Source: Shimia sediminis (GTDB lineage Bacteria; Pseudomonadota; Alphaproteobacteria; Rhodobacterales; Rhodobacteraceae). Taken from it: 64,000 bases of DNA. How positions within the stretch are numbered: position 1 is the first letter of the stretch; every line of letters starts with the position of its first letter. A program made the position numbers and the translations under genes. Shown here in pieces: positions 46,672-55,728 of the stretch. The stretch lies in NCBI RefSeq assembly GCF_003990645.1, contig NZ_RYZK01000002.1, positions 248,001 through 312,000 on the forward strand, in the 5' to 3' direction. The notes under the pieces are model-generated. The model saw only the letters and a program-made list of their open reading frames with translations. It did no database searches and had not been told where the DNA came from.

Positions 46672-49600
46672 TTACAAGTCGATCTCGATCAGGCCGCCCT
46701 CTTCCGCGGCGCGGCTCTGACATGTGATAATCGCCGTCTCGCGCTGCTTGTTGGATAGCACAAAATCACGATGCTCGACCTCACCTGAGAGCAAACCGCA
46801 TTTGCAGACGCCGCAAATCCCATCCGAGCACTTCACGTCAATGTGGTAACCATTCTCGGTCAACACTTCTGATAGGTCTTTGTCTGCCGGTACGGTGAAT
46901 TCCTTGCCGGATTTTGCCAGCTTTACGGTGAAATCGAAATTCTCATACTCTGGCTGTTCCGGCACGCTGAAATACTCCAGATGCCGCGCCTCTTCCGGGA
47001 AACCCTGCCGCTCAGCCGCCTCCATGACACCTTCCATGAAGCGATCCGGTCCGCAGGTATAGACATGCCAGCCTTTCTGATAGCCGCCCAGAACAACGTC
47101 GAGATCAGCCCGCGTTCCCTGATCCGAAAAATGCAGGTGAAGCTTGTCGGCCCAGGGCACCGTGGCGAGATCATCTAGGTACCCGGCGCCGTCCTTGCGG
47201 CTGGCCGAATAGTGCAGCTCAAAATCCGCACCCAGCGCATGCAAGCGATGGGCAAAGGCGATCATCGGGGTGATGCCAATCCCGCCTCCCATCAGAAAGG
47301 TCTTGGTAGCCTCTTCGACCAGTTCAAAGTGGTTGATCGGCTTTGAGATGAAAACCTTGCGGCCTTCATCAAAAATCCGGTGCATCTGGAGCGAGCCACC
47401 CCGCCCTTGATCCTCTCGCAATACACCGATCTGGTATTTCGAGCGATCCGCAGGATCACCCGACATCGAATACTGCCGCAGGTATTCCGGCGACACCAGC
47501 ACATCCAGATGCGCGCCAGCGGTCCATTCGGGCAGGTCACTGCCATCCATCGTCGTGAATTCGTACTTGGTCACATCGGCAGCCATCGCTTCGACCTTGC
47601 TCAGCGTCACCCGGATCACAGGTGAGTCCGCGGCATCCGGAACCGTGTAGCGATGCACCGCGCCCAGATCACCCTGGGCCACACGCTTCTTGTATTCATC
47701 CGCAGTGATCAAAGCTTCATAAGCCTGAATGCCCGCCTCGCGATCCATCGGGAAGGGATAAGGCCATGGGTGCGGCGCCAAGGGGGCCGGATAGACCGCC
47801 AGCGTCTGATCTTCGTACTTCAGGTCCAGATCTTTTTGCAGGTCACGCCGGTTCAATTCGTGCTGGGACGGGCGATAAGCTCCGTCTTCGTTCAACTCGA
47901 TATCCCACCACCATTTCTTGATGTCATTTAGCCCGCCATTGCCAACCATGTCGTCCAGCTTGGCCAGTGCAGGGGCAGCGGCTGGAATGTTCGAAGCGGC
48001 CCACCGAAACGGTGCCTCTTTGAACAGCCCTTCCAAATTCCACGGACAGGTCTTCATGCACCGCCCGCACATGGCGCCGCCTTGGGTGGTGATCCGGTAG
48101 GTCGCGCATTTCTGGCTGTCGGATTTCCAGATTTCATAGCCGTTGAACATCAGCTTTGGTCCGGCTGTGATCGCCCCCGACGGACATTCCCGCGCGCATT
48201 TGTTGCAGTTTTCGCAAAAGTTCTGCAGACCAAAATCGATCGGCTTGTCATGCGCCATCGGCATGTCCGTGGTAACAACGCCGGATTTCAACCGCGGCCC
48301 CAGGTAGGGGTTCAGGATTACTTCGCCAATCCGGCTGACTTCGCCCAATCCGGACAGCAACAGCAACGGCGGCTGCAACACTTCACCATCCATCACGGAA
48401 TGCGCCTTGGCCTTGTAGCCGAGGTTACGGATTTGCTGTGCAATGATACCGCCCAGCAGCGAGAAGCGCAGATAGGCGCGCATCGACTGTGCCACGCTGA
48501 TCCAGTCGTCGCCCGAGGCACCCTCCATGGTCTCATAGCCCTGATCGACAATCATGCTCACGGCCTGATCGTGGGGTGGATCAATGGGATCACCCGTGGC
48601 GTCGTGGCTGTACCATGTCCACGAAGGACACCGGCTGAGGCCCACCGCATCCACGCCAAGGAAATAGGTCGCCGCCTTGATGTTCGCCGCGTTGCGCTCG
48701 GCGTCGCAGGGTTTGTCCACCTCTGCGCTCTCGCCATCCTGCAACAGCACAAAGGCCCCCAATGCGCGCCGCTGGGCAAAACTTGGCGCCGCCTTGCGGG
48801 CATAGTAGCCGCCCTTGGCTCCATCCTGCAGCGCCTTGCCCATGTCACCAAATTGCGCCCTAGCAAACATGTCTGCGCGCTTGGGCACACGGGCCACGTT
48901 GGCCTCGTCGATGTAGGTGGTGGGTGTTTCGACCCGTTTCAGCCGTTCGAAGGGATGCGCGCCGTCGACATAGTTGCGTTTGGCATAGGGGTCGCGGTTC
49001 ATCGCTGACTTCACGTGGCCAATGCCCAACTTCCAACTTAGCCCACCCATGGCGTTCTGCGGTTGTGTGGACAGGGGCATCAGCGGCCCATCATGCGCGA
49101 TATCCATTTCGGTGGTAATCGCCGCCACCCCAAAACGCGTTCCAAGCCAGGGCGCGACCAACTGGCCGCCTTCTATCGCCGCCAGCCCCGAGGCCACCGC
49201 CAGTTTTCCCAGGTCCACATCGGTCGAGGTCGCCGTATGCGCGCGCGCGTCAAAGCCCAAAAGGCGGATATAGTTGGCAATGACCACTGCGGTCTCGGTG
49301 GCGCGAACGCAGGCCCGGTGATCCTGCGCATCCATGATCCAGTCGCTGCCCGGCTCATCCTGTTTGGGATCGCGCGTGAACTCGTAAAGAAAGACAATCG
49401 CGTGCTTGTGGCCGTCAATGGTTGTTGGCGGGGCCTCCATGCTTTCTTTGAGGTCCGCCATGATGACATCAATGCCGCTGGCCAACGTTTTGGTCTGACG
49501 CGTCTTCAGCGCGTGGGCCAGCCGGTCGATATCGGGATTGCGCGCCGGGGTTTCCAGCAGCGCAGAGTCTGGCAGAGGGCCCGTCCCGACCATCGAAGCA

Positions 49601-49899
49601 TCGTTGAAGTAACCAAACGCCTTCAAATGGTTGGCCCGCTCCATCGGGTCCGCGGGAATTACTGCCATCGCCTTGTTCACAAAGCCGTCGCGAATGGCGT
49701 CCATCATCGCCTGAAACTCGCCCATGGCGTTCACCAGGCTCTCTGGGTCTTCTGGCCGCTGAAAGCTCAACGGCTCAAACACCGGAACCTGCGCCAGATC
49801 CGGCATCTTACCTGCCCGCATCAACCGCTCCAGCGGATAGGGTCCCAGATGCACGGGACGGTTCTTGGTCGAGAAAATGCGGGACATGGAGTGGCTCAT
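46672..49899 (-). CDS. Self-sufficient reductive-dehalogenase-like protein with fused FMN/2Fe-2S reductase
   Basis: A 1075-residue cytoplasmic protein. Residues 1-750 are RdhA-like: two 4Fe-4S motifs, C562/C565/C568/C572 and C598/C611/C614/C618. The part before them, 465-555, repeats 186-275. Residues 760-1075 are a phthalate-dioxygenase-reductase type unit: flavin motif LRQYSMSG, NAD motif GGGIGITP, and a plant-type 2Fe-2S site C1024/C1029/C1032/C1060. This fits the catabolic B12-dependent dehalogenases such as NpRdhA and BhbA, which remove halogen from haloaromatics using NAD(P)H. There is no Tat signal, as expected for that class. Cofactor and substrate are inferred; a LuxR gene is divergent. 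Confidence 0.88.
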   Translation of the reverse strand: MSHSMSRIFSTKNRPVHLGPYPLERLMRAGKMPDLAQVPVFEPLSFQRPEDPESLVNAMGEFQAMMDAIRDGFVNKAMAVIPADPMERANHLKAFGYFNDASMVGTGPLPDSALLETPARNPDIDRLAHALKTRQTKTLASGIDVIMADLKESMEAPPTTIDGHKHAIVFLYEFTRDPKQDEPGSDWIMDAQDHRACVRATETAVVIANYIRLLGFDARAHTATSTDVDLGKLAVASGLAAIEGGQLVAPWLGTRFGVAAITTEMDIAHDGPLMPLSTQPQNAMGGLSWKLGIGHVKSAMNRDPYAKRNYVDGAHPFERLKRVETPTTYIDEANVARVPKRADMFARAQFGDMGKALQDGAKGGYYARKAAPSFAQRRALGAFVLLQDGESAEVDKPCDAERNAANIKAATYFLGVDAVGLSRCPSWTWYSHDATGDPIDPPHDQAVSMIVDQGYETMEGASGDDWISVAQSMRAYLRFSLLGGIIAQQIRNLGYKAKAHSVMDGEVLQPPLLLLSGLGEVSRIGEVILNPYLGPRLKSGVVTTDMPMAHDKPIDFGLQNFCENCNKCARECPSGAITAGPKLMFNGYEIWKSDSQKCATYRITTQGGAMCGRCMKTCPWNLEGLFKEAPFRWAASNIPAAAPALAKLDDMVGNGGLNDIKKWWWDIELNEDGAYRPSQHELNRRDLQKDLDLKYEDQTLAVYPAPLAPHPWPYPFPMDREAGIQAYEALITADEYKKRVAQGDLGAVHRYTVPDAADSPVIRVTLSKVEAMAADVTKYEFTTMDGSDLPEWTAGAHLDVLVSPEYLRQYSMSGDPADRSKYQIGVLREDQGRGGSLQMHRIFDEGRKVFISKPINHFELVEEATKTFLMGGGIGITPMIAFAHRLHALGADFELHYSASRKDGAGYLDDLATVPWADKLHLHFSDQGTRADLDVVLGGYQKGWHVYTCGPDRFMEGVMEAAERQGFPEEARHLEYFSVPEQPEYENFDFTVKLAKSGKEFTVPADKDLSEVLTENGYHIDVKCSDGICGVCKCGLLSGEVEHRDFVLSNKQRETAIITCQSRAAEEGGLIEIDL

Positions 49900-49948
49900 C
49901 TTGATTGGCTTTGCTCTCCTTGACTATCGCACAGGGCTTGCCGCATTC

Positions 49949-49968
49949 TGTCACCCTAATGAGTGACA
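49949..49968. promoter_or_regulatory. Inverted repeat spanning the LuxR-type start codon
   Basis: TGTCAC-N8-GTGACA has perfect 6-base arms and covers the start codon of the regulator gene in the 59-base gap shared with the dehalogenase-like gene. It is a good candidate autoregulatory operator. Confidence 0.4.
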
Positions 49969-50747
49969 CATTTCCCCTCCGCCCCCTGCCGCGCGATCCG
50001 GTTGCAACACTGGTTGCATCTGTTGGTCGGCCCGGATTTGGTGACATGCTTCTGCGTTACATCCGCGACGCCGCCGCAATCGCCAATTTCGGCGCCTTCC
50101 TTGTCCCGGACATGTCACGCCCTGCGCCGGTTCTGTCGCTCTGGGGGGGCGAGATGAGTGGCTATTGGTTCAACCGAAATGCCCGCACGATCTTGGCGGA
50201 CGAGGCTCTGAAACAGGACATCATCACCCGCATCCGCAAGGCCCCGATCAACGAGCTGGCCATTGAACGCTGGCGCCCCGGACCAACAGATGCCATTTCG
50301 CCAATCTACGAACGCGACGAGGTGATAGAACGCATTACCGTGTCTTCCCGCACCGAAAACGCCGGGTTTCAGTCGTTTTACCTACGCGGCAAGAAATCCG
50401 GCTGGTTCAGCGAAGACGAGGTGTCGCGGTTGATCAAGGTTCTGCCACTGGTGCACGAGCTGGTTGGTCTGCGTCACCGGATCGTCGGATCCGAGGCGTT
50501 TCACTTTGCTGCCGATGCGCGTGTCACGGCGCTGCGGGCGCGCGACGTGGGACTCTTTGGGCGTTTGTCACCCCGCGAGGCCGAAGTCTGTGACCTCTTG
50601 CTTACCGGTGTAAGCGTCTCGGGTACATCCGTGGCACTGGGCATCTCTGACAACTCCGTGCGCACCTTGCGCAAACGGGCCTACGCCAAGCTGGGCGTGC
50701 ATTCCGCCATGCAGATTGCTGCACTGGCCCTCAATGACAGCGGGTAG
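49959..50747 (+). CDS. LuxR-type HTH transcriptional regulator
   Basis: A 262-residue regulator with a C-terminal GerE helix-turn-helix (RLSPREAEVCDLLLTGVSVSGTSVALGIS...). The N-terminal part (about 190 residues) has no AHL-binding residues that I can recognise and may sense a small aromatic or other ligand. ATG 49959 has no clear ribosome site, so it could be leaderless or start further up. It diverges from the dehalogenase-like gene, a likely target. I infer control of that gene only from position. Confidence 0.82.
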   Translation: MSDTFPLRPLPRDPVATLVASVGRPGFGDMLLRYIRDAAAIANFGAFLVPDMSRPAPVLSLWGGEMSGYWFNRNARTILADEALKQDIITRIRKAPINELAIERWRPGPTDAISPIYERDEVIERITVSSRTENAGFQSFYLRGKKSGWFSEDEVSRLIKVLPLVHELVGLRHRIVGSEAFHFAADARVTALRARDVGLFGRLSPREAEVCDLLLTGVSVSGTSVALGISDNSVRTLRKRAYAKLGVHSAMQIAALALNDSG

Positions 50748-50756
50748 AGACCTTGG

Positions 50757-50921
50757 TTACTGGCTTTTGACCGCATGCGCGAGATCAGAGCAGGCGTTCA
50801 TGTCACCGGCCGTGCACTGATCCTGAAGCCCCTGCAGCTGCGCGTTAGGCTGCTTCGGGTCGGAAATGCCACAAGCGGCAAGCGTCAAGGCAACAAAAAC
50901 GAAAATGGCCGAGGTCTTCAT
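50757..50921 (-). CDS. Small lipoprotein, 54 residues
   Basis: A short gene that I found by reading the gap between longer genes. It encodes a lipoprotein signal with lipobox LAAC (Cys17), followed by an Asp/Gln-rich part and a C-terminal motif with two cysteines, CTAGDMNACSDL, similar to the start of a Sel1-type repeat. GGAG is 9 bases before ATG 50921. It sits between a convergent regulator and the next minus-strand gene, and its function is unknown. Outer membrane anchoring is likely (Gly follows the Cys). Confidence 0.7.
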   Translation of the reverse strand: MKTSAIFVFVALTLAACGISDPKQPNAQLQGLQDQCTAGDMNACSDLAHAVKSQ

Positions 50922-50998
50922 GGAAAATGCTCCGATAAACTGATTGCCCCCAACTTACCGCAGCAGGCGCGTGATCCAAGCAAATTGTGCGAAAACCC

Positions 50999-51934
50999 CT
51001 AATCTGTCTTTCGCAGGCTCGATGTTGCCTTTTGCATCGCCAGGATCAGGGCATCTCTGCGCGCGGACAGCTCTGCAGGGCTTTGCCCATCTGCGGCATC
51101 TTCCACACCTCGGATCAGCGTCTTGGCCACGTCCTCGGTCAGATAGACCTGCCCCAGATCATCCCACCAACCGTTGAAAGTGTCCGAGAAGTGATCACAA
51201 AAGGCCTGCAAGCCACCTTCACCCGCCCCAAGATGAAACAACATCGTCGGCCCCATCGCCGCCCAGCGCAGACCCGGTCCGGCCCAGATCGCCTTGTCGA
51301 CGTCTTCCACGCTCGCCACGCCCTCGATCACAAGACTGATCGCCTCGCGCCAGATGGCCGCTTGCAAACGATTGGCCACGTGCCCGTTCTTTTCCTTGTT
51401 AAGACGGATTGTGACCTTGCCCACTGCTTCATAGAATCGCTGCGCCTCATCAACCACACCCTCAGCGGTCTGGTCATTGCCCAGCACCTCGACCAGCGGG
51501 ATCAGGTGCGGCGGATTGAACGGATGGCCCAACACAAAACGCGCCGGATCTTGCCAGCCCCCCTGCATCTGGCTCAACATCAGGCCAGAGGCCGAGCTGG
51601 CGACAATAGCGCCCCTGTCCAGCACCGGTTCTATCTCGGCAAAGGTCGCGTGTTTGATCGGCAGGCGTTCCGGCACATTTTCCTGAATGAACGCGGCCCC
51701 TGCCACCGCTTCGGCGGCAGTCTTGAGAAAACAGATCGCATCCGGGTTGCCGTTTTCGGTCAGCCCCAAGTCTGTGAGCGTTGGCCATGCGGTTTCGATG
51801 TAGTTGCGCACCGATACCTCGATGTCCGATGCCGGATCAAACAGGGCCACTGAACGCCCGGACGCCAGAAACAAGGCGGCCCAACTGGCCCCGATCACCC
51901 CGCCACCCAGACAGGCCGTGTGTGCAAATTCCAT
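50999..51934 (-). CDS. L-carnitine dehydrogenase-like 3-hydroxyacyl-CoA dehydrogenase family protein
   Basis: A 311-residue NAD enzyme. The Rossmann motif GGGVIG is at residues 10-15, with D33 at the end of strand 2, which selects NAD. The catalytic-site block GHPFNPPHLIPLVEV is near residue 140. This is the CdhA type that oxidises L-carnitine to 3-dehydrocarnitine. The neighbouring BKACE gene and the quaternary-amine transporter support that reaction. ATG 51934 overlaps the upstream SDR stop (TGATG). A related hydroxyacyl or hydroxy-betaine substrate remains possible. Confidence 0.85.
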   Translation of the reverse strand: MEFAHTACLGGGVIGASWAALFLASGRSVALFDPASDIEVSVRNYIETAWPTLTDLGLTENGNPDAICFLKTAAEAVAGAAFIQENVPERLPIKHATFAEIEPVLDRGAIVASSASGLMLSQMQGGWQDPARFVLGHPFNPPHLIPLVEVLGNDQTAEGVVDEAQRFYEAVGKVTIRLNKEKNGHVANRLQAAIWREAISLVIEGVASVEDVDKAIWAGPGLRWAAMGPTMLFHLGAGEGGLQAFCDHFSDTFNGWWDDLGQVYLTEDVAKTLIRGVEDAADGQSPAELSARRDALILAMQKATSSLRKTD

Positions 51935-52683
51935 CAGAACAATCCTGGATTGAGGGGAGAGGCTGCCGTCATGCCGCCGTCCACAGTGAAACACTCGCCC
52001 GTTACATAGGCCGACTGATCTGAGGCCAACCACGCCACCACATTGGCAATATCTTCGGGAACACCAAACCGCCCAATCGGATGGCGGGCCAACGCATCTG
52101 CCATCGCGGCATTGGGGTTCTGCGCCAGTGCAAAGGCCTCTTCGGCCATCTCGGTCATGATCCAACCGGGTCGGATCGCGTTGCAGCGCACCTTGGGGCC
52201 ATGATCCACCGCAATAGACCGCGTCAACCCATGCACCCAGGCCTTGGACGCATTGTAAAGCGCCATGGACGGGTCAGACACCATACCCGATATCGAGCCG
52301 ATGTTGATGATGTTGCCGCCATGCTCGGCCATGTCCACCAGCGCCACGCGACACATGTTGAACACGCCCTTGCAGTTGACGTTCATCACCAGATCCCAAT
52401 CGTCATCATCACTGTCTGCGACGGATTTCTCGACCTGCACACCAGCATTGTTCACCAACAGCGACACACGCCCAAAAACTGTATTGGCATCTTTGATGAG
52501 GGTTGCGGCATCTCCGGTCAGGGAAACATCGGCCTGAACCCAATGCACCGCGGCATTCAGATCAGCGGGACGTATTCCGCGCCCGCAGGTCACAACGTTG
52601 AACCCCTCATCGAGCAACCGATCGACGATGGCCCGCCCTATCCCCCGGCTGCCTCCGGTCACTATGGCTGTAGCTTTGCCCAT
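51934..52683 (-). CDS. SDR family oxidoreductase in carnitine-type cluster (SDR1)
   Basis: A 249-residue classical SDR: TGGSRGIG near residue 9, NNAG, an IGSISG catalytic serine, Y-x3-K in YNASK, and the C-terminal VDGGM block of many 3-ketoacyl-type dehydrogenases. ATG 52683 was chosen for GGGAGCA 10 bases upstream, 19 bases after the BKACE stop; ATG 52698 is possible. Its stop overlaps the carnitine-dehydrogenase start. In this cluster it may oxidise D-carnitine or a related hydroxy compound; that is inference. Confidence 0.85.
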   Translation of the reverse strand: MGKATAIVTGGSRGIGRAIVDRLLDEGFNVVTCGRGIRPADLNAAVHWVQADVSLTGDAATLIKDANTVFGRVSLLVNNAGVQVEKSVADSDDDDWDLVMNVNCKGVFNMCRVALVDMAEHGGNIINIGSISGMVSDPSMALYNASKAWVHGLTRSIAVDHGPKVRCNAIRPGWIMTEMAEEAFALAQNPNAAMADALARHPIGRFGVPEDIANVVAWLASDQSAYVTGECFTVDGGMTAASPLNPGLF

Positions 52684-52702
52684 GCTGCTTGCTCCCATGC
52701 GC

Positions 52703-53638
52703 TCAGAATGCAACCTGATCGCCACCCTTTAACCCAAGCCGCGCGCGCGCCTCGGCCGGGGTGGCCACTTTCAGGCCCAGGTTCTCGACGATGTTGCGGA
52801 TCTTGGTGACCTGCTGGGCACTGGACACCGCTTTTTCACCCGGCCCGATATAGAGGCTATCCTCCAGCCCTACGCGAACATTGCCCCCCAACAGCGCACT
52901 CTGCGTCGTAAAGGGTATCTGGTGGCGTCCCGCTGCCAACACCGACCATTCATACTCATCGCCAAACAGCTTGTTCGCAATCGTGTGCATATGCATGAGG
53001 TTGTCGAGATCGGCCCCTACGCCCCCCAGAATGCCGAACACCATCTGCACAAAGATCGGGCCCGTGACCCATCCCTGATCGCGAATCCAGGCGAGATTGT
53101 AGAGATGCCCAAGGTCGTAGCATTCAAATTCGAACCTTGTGCCGTGCCCCTCACCCAGCTCCTTCAATGCGTATTCGATGTCGGCAAACGTATTCCGAAA
53201 GATGAAGTCGCGGGTCATGCCCAGGAACTCCGGCTCCCAGTCATGTTTCCAGTTCGAATACTTGTCCAACATCGGGAAGATGCCAAAGTTCATCGACCCC
53301 ATGTTCATGCTGGCCATTTCCGGACTGGCCCGCAGCGCCGCGCGCAGGCGCTCTTCGCGGCTCATCCCAAGCCCCCCGCCCGTCGAGACATTCATCACCG
53401 CATCGGTGGCTTGTTTGATGCGCGGCAGAAACTCCATGAACAGATCGGGGTCCGGATCAGGTTTGCCGGTATCCGGATCGCGCGCATGCAGGTGAATGAC
53501 CGAGGCCCCGGCCTCTGCCGCCTCGATACTGGCAGTGGCAATCTCACTTGGGGTAATGGGCAGGTGCTCGGACATTGTCGGCGTGTGAATGCCGCCCGTG
53601 GGCGCGCAAGTGATAATGACGGATTTCTGTTTTGACAT
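52703..53638 (-). CDS. BKACE family beta-keto acid cleavage enzyme
   Basis: A 311-residue enzyme of the DUF849/Kce family, which condense a beta-keto acid with acetyl-CoA to yield acetoacetate and a new CoA ester, with a Zn ion. Zn ligands are H49 and H51 in HLHARDP, with later metal-site residues such as the E in FECYD. With 3-dehydrocarnitine the products would be betainyl-CoA and acetoacetate, the step known after CdhA. A GGAGG site precedes ATG 53638. Which beta-keto acid it uses is unproven. Confidence 0.92.
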   Translation of the reverse strand: MSKQKSVIITCAPTGGIHTPTMSEHLPITPSEIATASIEAAEAGASVIHLHARDPDTGKPDPDPDLFMEFLPRIKQATDAVMNVSTGGGLGMSREERLRAALRASPEMASMNMGSMNFGIFPMLDKYSNWKHDWEPEFLGMTRDFIFRNTFADIEYALKELGEGHGTRFEFECYDLGHLYNLAWIRDQGWVTGPIFVQMVFGILGGVGADLDNLMHMHTIANKLFGDEYEWSVLAAGRHQIPFTTQSALLGGNVRVGLEDSLYIGPGEKAVSSAQQVTKIRNIVENLGLKVATPAEARARLGLKGGDQVAF

Positions 53639-53650
53639 GGCGCGCCTCCT

Positions 53651-54451
53651 TCAGAGTTTCATCTGCTGCACTTGTGCCGACAGCCCGCCATCCAGCACCC
53701 AAAGCTGCCCACTGGCATAGCGTGCCTCGTCAGAGGCAAGCCAGTTCACCAGATTGGCGATGTCTTCGGGCGTGCCGTAGGTGCGCATCGGGTGCACATC
53801 GCGCACGGCCTGTTGCAACTGGTCGATGCTCTTGCCACCTGCGCCCGAGCCATCCCCGGAGAAAAAACTCTGCAACATCGGTGTGTCGATGTAGCCGGGG
53901 CAAATCGCGTTCACCCGAATGCCCTCTGGTCCGTGGTCACAGGCCATTGCACGGGTCAGCGCATGCACAGCCCCCTTGGTGGCACAATAGGCGGCAAGAC
54001 CAGGGTCCGCGATGAACCCATCGTAAGAGCCAAAGTTGATGAGGCTCGCCGAACTGCCGCCCGCTGCGGCCTTGCGCAGCAACGGCAAAGCGTACTTCGA
54101 AGTCAGAAAAGTCCCCGTGACATTGACCGCGAAACTCTGGTTCCAGTCTTCCAGCGTCGTGTCCTCGATGGTCTTCTCGATCTCGATGCCCGCCGCGTTG
54201 ACCAGAATGTCCAGCTTGCCCCGTTCGGCCTCAACCCGGGCCATTGCGGACCGCACTTCGGCCTCGTCAGCAACATTCATCCTCACGAACCGGCTGCCAT
54301 CATCGTCATGTTCGGCGAGGGATCCGTTCTCGGAAAGGTCCGTGGCGTAGACCACAGCGCCTTCGCGCAGGAAACGCGCCGCTATCGCGCGGCCGATACC
54401 TCCACGACCTCCGGTGATCAAAGCGGTCTTTCCCTGCAACATTCCTGTCAT
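53651..54451 (-). CDS. SDR family oxidoreductase in carnitine-type cluster (SDR2)
   Basis: A 266-residue classical SDR: TGGRGGIGRAIA near residue 11, NAAG, an INFGSYDG segment with the serine, YCATK as Y-x3-K, and a C-terminal VLDGGLS. ATG 54451 has GAGGAA 9 bases upstream; ATG 54442 is less likely. It differs from SDR1 and may act on another stereoisomer or step. It lies 12 bases before the BKACE start and 31 bases after the Rieske gene, so it belongs to one operon. Confidence 0.86.
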   Translation of the reverse strand: MTGMLQGKTALITGGRGGIGRAIAARFLREGAVVYATDLSENGSLAEHDDDGSRFVRMNVADEAEVRSAMARVEAERGKLDILVNAAGIEIEKTIEDTTLEDWNQSFAVNVTGTFLTSKYALPLLRKAAAGGSSASLINFGSYDGFIADPGLAAYCATKGAVHALTRAMACDHGPEGIRVNAICPGYIDTPMLQSFFSGDGSGAGGKSIDQLQQAVRDVHPMRTYGTPEDIANLVNWLASDEARYASGQLWVLDGGLSAQVQQMKL

Positions 54452-54482
54452 CTCGTCGCGTTCCTCATGATAAAGCGCCCTG

Positions 54483-55622
54483 TCACCGGCGCGCAGTCTC
54501 GTAAGCATCCAACACCAACCCGTGGAAATGATGCACCGCATGTTCGCTCATGCCAGAGCCATCCGGGTCATTCACAATGCGCCCCTGTTGGAACGCCGGG
54601 GTGTTCATACCCTTCTGCACGCTCTCGCAAATGTTGATATCCTCAACCTGCAACACCTCGTCGAGATAGCGCATCGCGTCCAGCTCGGCCTCGTTGGCTT
54701 CGGGTGTCTCAAGAAAAAAGTCATAAGTTTCAAACGTCCGGTCCGGTCCGGCGGGAATGATGTTCAGCACGATCATCGAAGACCGACCCGGGTAACGCAT
54801 CAGGCAGGTATTGGGCCACAGCCACCAGACCGCGTGGGTTTTCACCGTTGCATTAGACACGTCATAGGCACTGTTCGGCGCATTGCCCGCATCCGCCATG
54901 TGGCTGGAATAGATGCCATGGGTGGTCACCTTGTAGGTGTCCATGTCGACCAGGTCGCAAAAATCCTTGTGCGCTGTCGGGCAATGGTAACACTCGAGGA
55001 AATTGTCTACGACGTTTTTCCAGTTTGAGCGGATGTCATAGGTCAGCCGATGGCCAAATGTCAGCTTTTCAATGTCCGGTGCCCAATGGCGGATTTCGGT
55101 TTCCAGATCGCCGGTCTGCGCGCTCAGAGACGGTGCGTCAGGGTCGAGGTTCACATAGACAAAACCGCAGAACTCTTCGACTTGCACCTGGTCCAGACAT
55201 ATCTCTTTCGGCTCGAACCCCTCCAGGTTCCCCGTATGCGGTGCCCGTACCAGATGGCCGTCCAGCTTGTAGACCCAGGCGTGATAGGGGCACATGATGC
55301 GCGTAGCGTTGCCTTCACCTGACAGCAACTCGTGCGCGCGGTGTTTGCACACGTTGTAGAATGCGCGCAGGTCTCCCTCTTTGTCGCGCACCACCGCTAT
55401 GGGATGGCCGGCAATCTCGACGGTCATGTACGATCCGGGGTCACGTACCTTTTCAATGTGACAGACCCACTGCCATGTCCTGGCAATGATTGCGCTCAAA
55501 TCGACATTGTGCCAGCTCTGTTCGACATAGGCCTCTTTGCGCAGGGACAGTGAGCGCGAGGCATTCTTGTGATAGCCCGCGTGGATAGCTTCAAATTCTT
55601 GGGCCGAAGGCAGTTCAGTCAT
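54483..55622 (-). CDS. Rieske oxygenase of the quaternary-ammonium (CntA/GbcA) type
   Basis: A 379-residue oxygenase alpha subunit. The Rieske cluster ligands are C92, H94, C111 and H114, and the mononuclear iron ligands H213 and H218 with an acidic partner later. Position 210 in the bridging slot (N-x-L-E) is Glu, as in the carnitine monooxygenase CntA, while most family members have Asp. No reductase gene is adjacent. Probable role: O2-dependent cleavage or demethylation of a quaternary amine. ATG 55622 follows CGAGGA. Confidence 0.87.
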   Translation of the reverse strand: MTELPSAQEFEAIHAGYHKNASRSLSLRKEAYVEQSWHNVDLSAIIARTWQWVCHIEKVRDPGSYMTVEIAGHPIAVVRDKEGDLRAFYNVCKHRAHELLSGEGNATRIMCPYHAWVYKLDGHLVRAPHTGNLEGFEPKEICLDQVQVEEFCGFVYVNLDPDAPSLSAQTGDLETEIRHWAPDIEKLTFGHRLTYDIRSNWKNVVDNFLECYHCPTAHKDFCDLVDMDTYKVTTHGIYSSHMADAGNAPNSAYDVSNATVKTHAVWWLWPNTCLMRYPGRSSMIVLNIIPAGPDRTFETYDFFLETPEANEAELDAMRYLDEVLQVEDINICESVQKGMNTPAFQQGRIVNDPDGSGMSEHAVHHFHGLVLDAYETARR

Positions 55623-55728
55623 AACAGTCCTCGTCTGATTGTCCGAAAGGGCGTGGTCATCGACCTTCTCCCTAATCCCAGAATTGCGCCCCCAGCGTCC
55701 GCCTGTCTTAGCGCCACGCGCCTTGGAT

